Shown one piece after another: positions 47,035 through 64,000 of a stretch of DNA of 64,000 bases. How positions within the stretch are numbered: position 1 is the stretch's first letter; each line of letters begins with the position of its first letter. The translations under genes and the position numbers were made by a program. The notes under the pieces were generated by a model. It ran no database searches and was not told the origin of the DNA. It was given only the letters and a program-made list of their open reading frames with translations. The DNA comes from Eumeta japonica (Eukaryota; Arthropoda; Insecta; Lepidoptera; Psychidae): assembly GCA_005406025.1 (NCBI GenBank), contig BGZK01000087.1, forward strand, positions 434,001-498,000, read 5' to 3'.

Positions 47035-48010
47035 TGATTCAAATTCAAATTATCTTTATTTCATAGGTTACAAAATAACACTTAAAATACGTCATAATTT
47101 TTTGCGAATTTGCCTTTTACCGCTCGTTCGGAACGCAATTTTTCCTCTAGAAGAACGAGCATGAAACTTAAGGGAAGCTCTTTTCTAATTTGATCATACA
47201 TAGCCAAAACAAATACAAAACCATTAAGAACGAAATAGCCCGCTAAGAAGTCGAGCCGCATATGCCCATGAATATTTGTCTTCTAAATGTTCAAAAATTG
47301 TATATTACCCTTTTTCCCTGAGTGATTGTTTAGTAACGCTTAAAGTTATATAGGGGTAAATCTTGTATATCTACAGGAAACTTATTGAATATGCGCACAC
47401 AGAGCCCTCTAAATGAATTTGTTACTTTACTTAGTTGACTAACATTTGAAATCAGTTTATTTTTATTTCTGGTAGTGATTTTATGTCGATTACTATTTCT
47501 TTTAAACACTTCTAATTTTTTTTACATTTAATAAATTTTCTAAATGAAATGATATGCGAATTAAGATTCCAACTTCCTTAAACTTTTTTCTAAGTTCCGA
47601 GCTTGTAAATCGCGCGAACGGCCCGCTTCTGCAGCACGAAAATTTTATGAATATCCGCGGCGTTTCCCCAGAGCAAGATGCCATACATCGGACTATGGAA
47701 ATAGCCAAAATAAACCAATCGAACAGTTTCGACATCTGATAATTTTTTATTTTTTTGATTGCATAGGCGAAGGAGCTAAGCCTTTTCGCCAACTTGCTTA
47801 TATGAGGACCCCATTGAAACCTGTTATTTAAAGAATTCCCAGGAACATGGTAGCATTGACAAATTCCAATTCTTTGTTACGTTTCGAAAATAGTTCCGGA
47901 TCCATGTCGTACATTTAGAAGCGAGAATTTTATACCTTTTGTTTTCATTTCATTAAGAAGTAGGTTATTTGCAGTAAACCATTTCTCTACCTTAGCGATA
48001 GCATTGTTCA
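47035..48010 (-). pseudogene. Jockey-like LINE, C-terminal end of the reverse transcriptase ORF
   Basis: Minus strand about 47790-47500 reads AKRLSSFAYAIKKIKNY, later FIKFSCCRSGPFARF and ELRKKFKEVGILI. This is the thumb/C-terminal region of Jockey-type LINEs, usually (L)SSAxYAxxxI ... LQKRAxRxI ... LREKFKxxxILT. The sequence to 47035 carries the 3' part with ttcaaattcaaa. Stops and substitutions show it is dead. Confidence 0.75.
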
Positions 48011-48034
48011 CAATGAAGCGAAGATATTTCGTTA

Positions 48035-48545
48035 TTACAATCCGGTAGTATATCTGAACCCTACAAACTTTAGACCGATATCAATACTACCGACGCTCAG
48101 TAAAATTTTTGAAAAGCTTATTTAATTCGACTTGCAGTATTTTTATAACAACATTTTGATGAACTTTAAACAGTTTGGATCCACAAAGGGTGGCTCAACG
48201 ACCGAAGTCGTGGGCTTATTAGCAGATTTTTAATGCCTTGGAGGATTCACGGGACGCAATGTCTTTTGTGATTTATCCAAGGCTTTTGATTGCGTTCATT
48301 CCGACACATTGATAAGGAAAGTACATTATTATGGCGTCACTGATCGGTCCCTTGGACTTCTGGAACCTTACTTGAGTGATAGAATTCAAAGGATTGATAT
48401 TAATGGCAAAAGATTGTTAGGATCTGCAGTCAATATGGGTATGCCACAGGGTTGAATTCTTGGATCATTTCTATTCCTAGTGTACATAAATGATCTACCG
48501 CAGAATGATGATGGGATTGTATTGTTTGCTGATGATTAACTTCAC
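48035..48545 (+). pseudogene. Jockey-like LINE reverse transcriptase core fragment, opposite orientation
   Basis: Plus strand keeps, in several frames, NFRPISILPTLSKIFEK, FGSTKGGSTTE, CDLSKAFDCVHSDTLIRK, MGMPQG followed by a stop where SILG is usual, then LFLVYINDLP and IVLFADD followed by a stop. These are the conserved motifs of a non-LTR reverse transcriptase, up to the catalytic FADD box. The fragment lies head-to-head with the C-terminal piece at 47035-48010. Confidence 0.85.
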
Positions 48546-48739
48546 TTTACTTCTTTAATAATGACAATCATATAGAGGACTATATATTTGTGCCAGCTTC
48601 ATGTACACATAAAATAAAAGTAATTCACCATTACGGAATAAAAAAAAAGAAACTAAGCATTTAAAGTTGTTGAAACATAAATAGACACAAGGAAGAAAAG
48701 GAAATAACAATAATGGAAAAAGAAAAATAAATGGGAGAA

Positions 48740-50340
48740 ACAATAGAAAAGGCAGTATACATACCTATAAGCACAGACAATATATAAAGCAAATAATACA
48801 CATATGTAGAGTAAATATTATATATGTGATTCTATTCACAATTTTAATGTTGTTATGACTAGTTAATGAGATAAAGAAAGATAGAATAGACTTGGAGATA
48901 TAGGATAGGAGAGAAGGAATGTTAGTTGGGAGAGGGACAGAGTTTAAAAGATGGTGGCGATCACACAAAGGACAGGAAAGAAAGATGTGGTTTAAGTCCC
49001 CGTCGTCCATACGGATGAGCCTTTGATGCAAAGATTAGCTAAGTGCACTGGGATGGAACAGTGTGCAAGTCTCATCCTGCAGATGGTTAATGTAGCTTGT
49101 TTGCTAAATTTGCATTCCAAAAACCAGGACTTAGGAGGGATGGAGGGTTGAATATGGAAATAATGGAACCTTTTGTTAATTAACCAGTGATGAGTCCACA
49201 AAGAAAGCAACCATTTTTAGACAGGGCAGTAATTAATATAGGGGTTTTATCCCCACAAGAAGTTGCCCCCTTCGCTACCAAGTCCACATGTTCGTTTCCT
49301 GCAATACCGGAATGGCCGGGAACTTCGGCCAATGCAATCTGTATCTGACATTGGTCAATTTTTTTTTCTTATTTTCATTATTAAGGGGTTTCGCGTTTTG
49401 GACTTGAAAGGGTTTGATTGGAGGGATTCGAGGGAACTACGGGAATCAGACAGTATGAGTGTGCGGTATAATTTTATAGAAAGGTGTACTTAACGGCTTC
49501 CAAAGTGGCAAGTCATTCGCTTGTAAACACAAAACTTTCGAGGGGCATCTGACTTTCTGTACTATATTGTATTGGGAGTGGAATGTACCAACACCGACGC
49601 ATTCCGCTTCAGAGGTTAGAAGCGTCAGTGAAGTTAGTATGCCACCCCAACCAACCGTTCTCTATTAACGAGCGAAGTGGAGATTAGCACTGGGGTCATC
49701 CTTTTAAATACCAAAGTCCAAAATAAGTCTAGATTTTGAGGTTATGGTTTTGAACGAATAGTTAAAAAGGGGTAATGTATTAATAGAAGTTAGCCTCTAT
49801 GGCTTGAAGTCTCTGGAAGCTAAGAACAAGGCACGGAGTTTTTTTTAAACCACCATGTTGTCCGGGTTCAAAGAATTTAGACAGTGTCAATAACAAATGA
49901 ATTAAGGGGTGATTTGAAAACTGCAGCGATTTGGATAGTAAACGGTCAGATAAAAACTCGAAGAGGAAGAGGTGGATCTGCGCATTCAACTTGGAGTGGG
50001 TTGATAGGGGAGGATTTTGTACAACCCACGATTATCCGCAGAGCTCTGACCTGAACCAGGTTCAATCTCTTCAAAACAATAGACTTGATTGATTTTAACA
50101 AGAATGATCCATCGTCCAGGTGGCCACGAACGATCGCATTGTACAAGAGTTTAAGGAAATAGGAGCATTTTAGGATGCTGATACTCTTTTCAACTTTTGT
50201 GACAACGTAGTTACAGTGATCGATTCCCGATAATTTGGAGTCAAGAAATAAACCAAGAAATTTAATAGATTTTTACAGGGAATCCTGACGCCTCCCAAGA
50301 TAACAGGCACATCCGGTACCGTTTTCCTACTAGTTTATAA
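48740..50340 (-). pseudogene. Jockey/I-type LINE fragment with RNase H domain
   Basis: Minus strand in order: RT C-terminus (50150-49790; AIVRGHLDDGSFLL, LVQVRALRIIVGCTKSSPIN, LQVECADPPLPLR), RNase H (about 49750-49260) ending EVPGHSGIAGNEHVDLVAKG, then the tail WLINKRFHYFHIQPSIP, CRMRLAHCSIPVHLANL and DDGDLNHIFLSCPLCDRHHL. The reading frame is broken several times. The 3' end is near 48740. It is a different element from the Jockey-like pieces on its left. Confidence 0.85.
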
Positions 50341-51998
50341 AACTATCTGAAGATTAAAGTAAAAATTACTTTTAATAATAAAATTTAGGCAATCACCAAT
50401 TCCACAATTTTTACGCTAGTCTCGTTTATTACCATTACACAGAATTTTCATAGAGAGTTGTGCGCCTCGTCCAAACGAAGCTACTCACGAAGATTTAGTC
50501 TGAGAACTATCATTTTCGAAAAAAATGGGCGTCTAATTTTGAAGTAGTATGATAAATATATTTGGTAATATATATATTATCATAAACTATATAAACAAAA
50601 CAAAAAAATAATATATATATTTAAAAATATATATTATAATAAACTATCGCGTCCACCCCTCGTAAGAGAAACAGCTTGCAATGAATTTTATGGCTGTATA
50701 TACCAGGACTGGGCGGTGTAGTGGTACATGGGTGCAGGGAAGCCCGCGTTGCTAACCGCGCCATTGTCTAGACGCCGCAGTCGACTTACTAGTAGTGATA
50801 ACTGTACTCTGGTACTATGCCAATAAAATATTATGTTCATTTCTGCATTTGAAAAATATGTGTCAGATTTCTATATCGATTTTTATTGGAGTCCAACAAG
50901 ACGACCATACACTTCCAACTGGAGCACGCTGCACGTCTGATGAGCCGTGGTTCATTTAACGCACGGTTCGCAATTTTAAACTGAGGGTATTGAAAATAAA
51001 ACGCATTCAGTATTAAAATTCTCGATATAATAGTTAAAAAACCAAAATAGACGTTACAGTAACTTACGATTATCTGTACAGGATGATAAATAATTGTGAT
51101 TAATAGTAAATACAGTAACTCATATGTCGGACTTTGGATAATAACACATTCAGAAAGTTACATCAATTTTATATACAATATTAATTTAACTAGACCGTGA
51201 GAGCGGATAGAGATAGGAGTCGATGCCAACTTACGCGCTCATCATTCAGAATTTTATATCTACCTACAAACAGATCATAAAGTCGCCCGTCGCGACTGGA
51301 TGACGCGAGCAGCGATTCGAATTAATCGAGGGAAAGGCGACGATGGGAGCCCGCTGCTCGTCTCTTCTGCGGTCAATTATTCCGGTCTTCACAAATGTAC
51401 TGGCGTTAATCGAATTTTTGTAATACATTTTCCGATATAAACTGTAGTGTTCCAGCAGCTACAGTGAATTCGACAAAATGGTAATTTTGATGTGCTAGTG
51501 CGCACCGATGTCTGCCCGGCCAGACTCCGAGGCTAGCAGCGAATCCTTCACGACTCTGCACTCTCACTGAATAACTATTATAACTTTATTGAATAAAACT
51601 TATACTTACAAGTTCATCCCGAGCTCAGTCTTCACGCTATCACGTGGTGCCGGCACGTCGGCGCGCTCGGGAAGCTACGCGGACGTCACCGCACAACTAT
51701 TAAGATAGTTCGAAACTACGATGGACGGGCTTTTTGAGTGTCGTGTTCCGGTGATATCATGTTTTCGTTGAGCAAATGATAAGTTTTGTTACGCAATGTA
51801 TCGTTAATGGTAAATCTATGGCACTCGCTGAAAGTGAGACAATCGTCCGACACCTCGTCAGGATTCGGTTGTATTATTATATTACTGATTAGTCATTACG
51901 TTCCTCACATAGAACGTTGACATTACTAAAAACTTACACGTGGTAATTTACAGTACTATCAGGAAAATGAGTTTGCCAATGGAACAATATTAGTTGTG
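50341..51998. other. Region downstream of PI4KB with a GC-richer block
   Basis: AT-rich to about 51180. 51190-51780 is clearly GC-richer, without a convincing frame; it may be an LTR or other repeat, but no second copy or domain was seen. This stretch contains the PI4KB 3' UTR. Confidence 0.35.
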
Positions 51999-62745
<10,747 letters not shown>

Positions 62746-63735
62746 CTGGAATCGAAGAACTCGAAAAATCATCTAATAGATATCATTCGAAAAGTTTTAG
62801 GGATGGCCTAACAACGTCAACTGTATTTTACCAGACACACTACTTACTTTTTAAATCTTATCATATTAGAGCAGTATAATTTACAAAATTTATCAATTAG
62901 AGACAATTCTAATTGCTTGCAGACACTTTAATGCAAAATTACGCGAATCTGTTTTTTTGCATTGCAATTTGATTTTTTTTCCGAAAATCCGCAGTCTTAG
63001 TGATATGAGTGATGAACATGGTATTTCACCAAGATCTTAAATTCTTTGAGAATTTTTTTTCATCATGGTTTTGGAATCAAAATATACTAAGTGCCTATTG
63101 TTGGTCTGTTGTCAGAGACATAGATGAAATTATTTATAAAAAGAGTTAAAATTACTCTTTTTGTTAAAAGTTCAAATTAGTCTTTTTGAATTTATTGTAT
63201 GTGATAATGTAGATTTTTGTAAAAAAATTCTTAAGAAATATCTCAAAAAATTAACATCCTGGGTTTTTTAAATATATTTCCCTATACAGAGATTCAAAGG
63301 AACATAACCATATATGTTGCATTTTATGAAGAAAAGTCATGTGAACTTATGGCATCAATACAGTATTGCAGCTTTACCAAACTGACCACTTTAATTTTAA
63401 AGACCTACTTCTCACACAATGCACAACAGCAGCACCATGTAAATTATGAACTAAAGTGTGATAATAGGGTATTTGACACTTTTTTGAAAAGTATGTCAAA
63501 ATATTTAAAATATAGCCATTTTTCACTAGATTTTTTTATTTTATCAAAATACGTTCGTTAAGTAGTCCTAAAACACCTTTCAAATTTTAATCACTTTAAA
63601 TTCCCGCAGAAACGCTGGTCGCCATGTTATTTCGGTATGACGTCACTATCGAGTAAACAAACAAAACGTCAAATCTAAGGTTAGATTAATTAACTTAAAT
63701 TCGCGTTTTTTGCCATATCTTGCGCTATTAAACGA
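62746..63735. other. Sequence upstream of the first readable PI4KB exon
   Basis: No further PI4KB exon recognised. An open 70-codon plus frame (63349-63561) has no domain similarity. Confidence 0.4.
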
Positions 63736-63930
63736 CATGAATCGTTATCATTACTGTTTAGTGACGAATTGTAAAAGTTCTAGTGTTAAAACCCTGAAAA
63801 TTGTTTATCAAAGTGCCAAATGACATCGAAATGAGAACTGTTTGTTAGAACTCGCAAGACGAGATCCGAAATATTTTTCACGAAAAGCGATCTGTACTTA
63901 TGTGAGGATCACTTTAATGTAAGTGTAAAT
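63736..63930 (+). pseudogene. Broken THAP-domain exon
   Basis: Plus strand from ATG 63736: NRYHYCLVTNCKSSSVKTLK (the CxxxxC start of a THAP zinc finger), then in shifted frames KVPNDIEMR, LLELARRDPKYFSRKAICTY and CEDHFN, i.e. the CxxHF end. A good splice donor (aatgtaagt) follows CEDHFN, as in the many lepidopteran THAP genes whose first exon encodes just this domain. The conserved Trp before LELARRDP is missing, and at least two frame changes are needed. It is either a dead copy or an exon with sequence errors. It lies antisense to PI4KB. Confidence 0.75.
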
Positions 63931-64000
63931 TCTTCTATCTATATATTTACAAATATAAATCTAACACCATCTCTATCATAATCATAACCTAATAATAATT

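Noticed and set aside
50702..50770. tRNA-like stretch (ggcggtgtagtggtacatgg)
   Set aside because: No B box (GGTTCRANYCC) and no cloverleaf could be drawn.

Overview
The window is nuclear DNA of an insect, most likely a moth or butterfly. It is strongly AT-rich, the genes have small exons with GT donors and long introns, and the repeats are of lepidopteran type: piggyBac, several mariner lineages, a copia element, Penelope-like elements, Harbinger, Jockey/I-type LINE fragments and a THAP exon. The species assignment is inference; no sequence search was possible.

Three host genes can be followed across their exons. (1) 12087-18941, plus strand: an alpha-carbonic-anhydrase-like protein whose third zinc ligand and catalytic threonine loop are replaced, so probably catalytically dead. 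Its 5' end was not found. (2) 24144-45716, plus strand: the nucleolar DEAD-box RNA helicase DDX54, with eleven exons found and all helicase motifs readable. (3) 51999-62745, minus strand: the catalytic half of phosphatidylinositol 4-kinase beta (PI4KB, fly four wheel drive), five exons including the stop. Its N-terminal exons lie beyond the part I could read.

Layout: 0-12 kb is packed with old repeats: a LINE fragment, two head-to-tail copies of one repeat family, a Penelope-like element with another element inside it, and a mariner. 12-19 kb is the carbonic-anhydrase-like gene, with a near-complete piggyBac in antisense in one intron. 19-24 kb holds a piggyBac remnant and a mariner split by an insertion. 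24-46 kb is DDX54, with an antisense copia (146-bp LTRs) in intron 2, Harbinger remains and a 120-bp tandem array in intron 4, and smaller repeats further on. 47-50 kb holds LINE fragments. 52-63 kb is PI4KB, whose introns carry a Penelope-like element between inverted terminal copies, a mariner and a diverged tandem array. The last 300 bases hold a broken THAP-domain exon.

The genes do not form a pathway. I see no bacterial-style system, CRISPR array or gene cluster, and I do not claim a new system. The points most worth a second look are the probably inactive carbonic anhydrase, the Penelope-like element between inverted copies, an apparent AA in place of AG at one DDX54 splice acceptor, and clustered frame breaks in otherwise conserved, often GC-rich exons (PI4KB last exon, carbonic-anhydrase-like exon 2). 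The frame breaks could be assembly indels or real damage.
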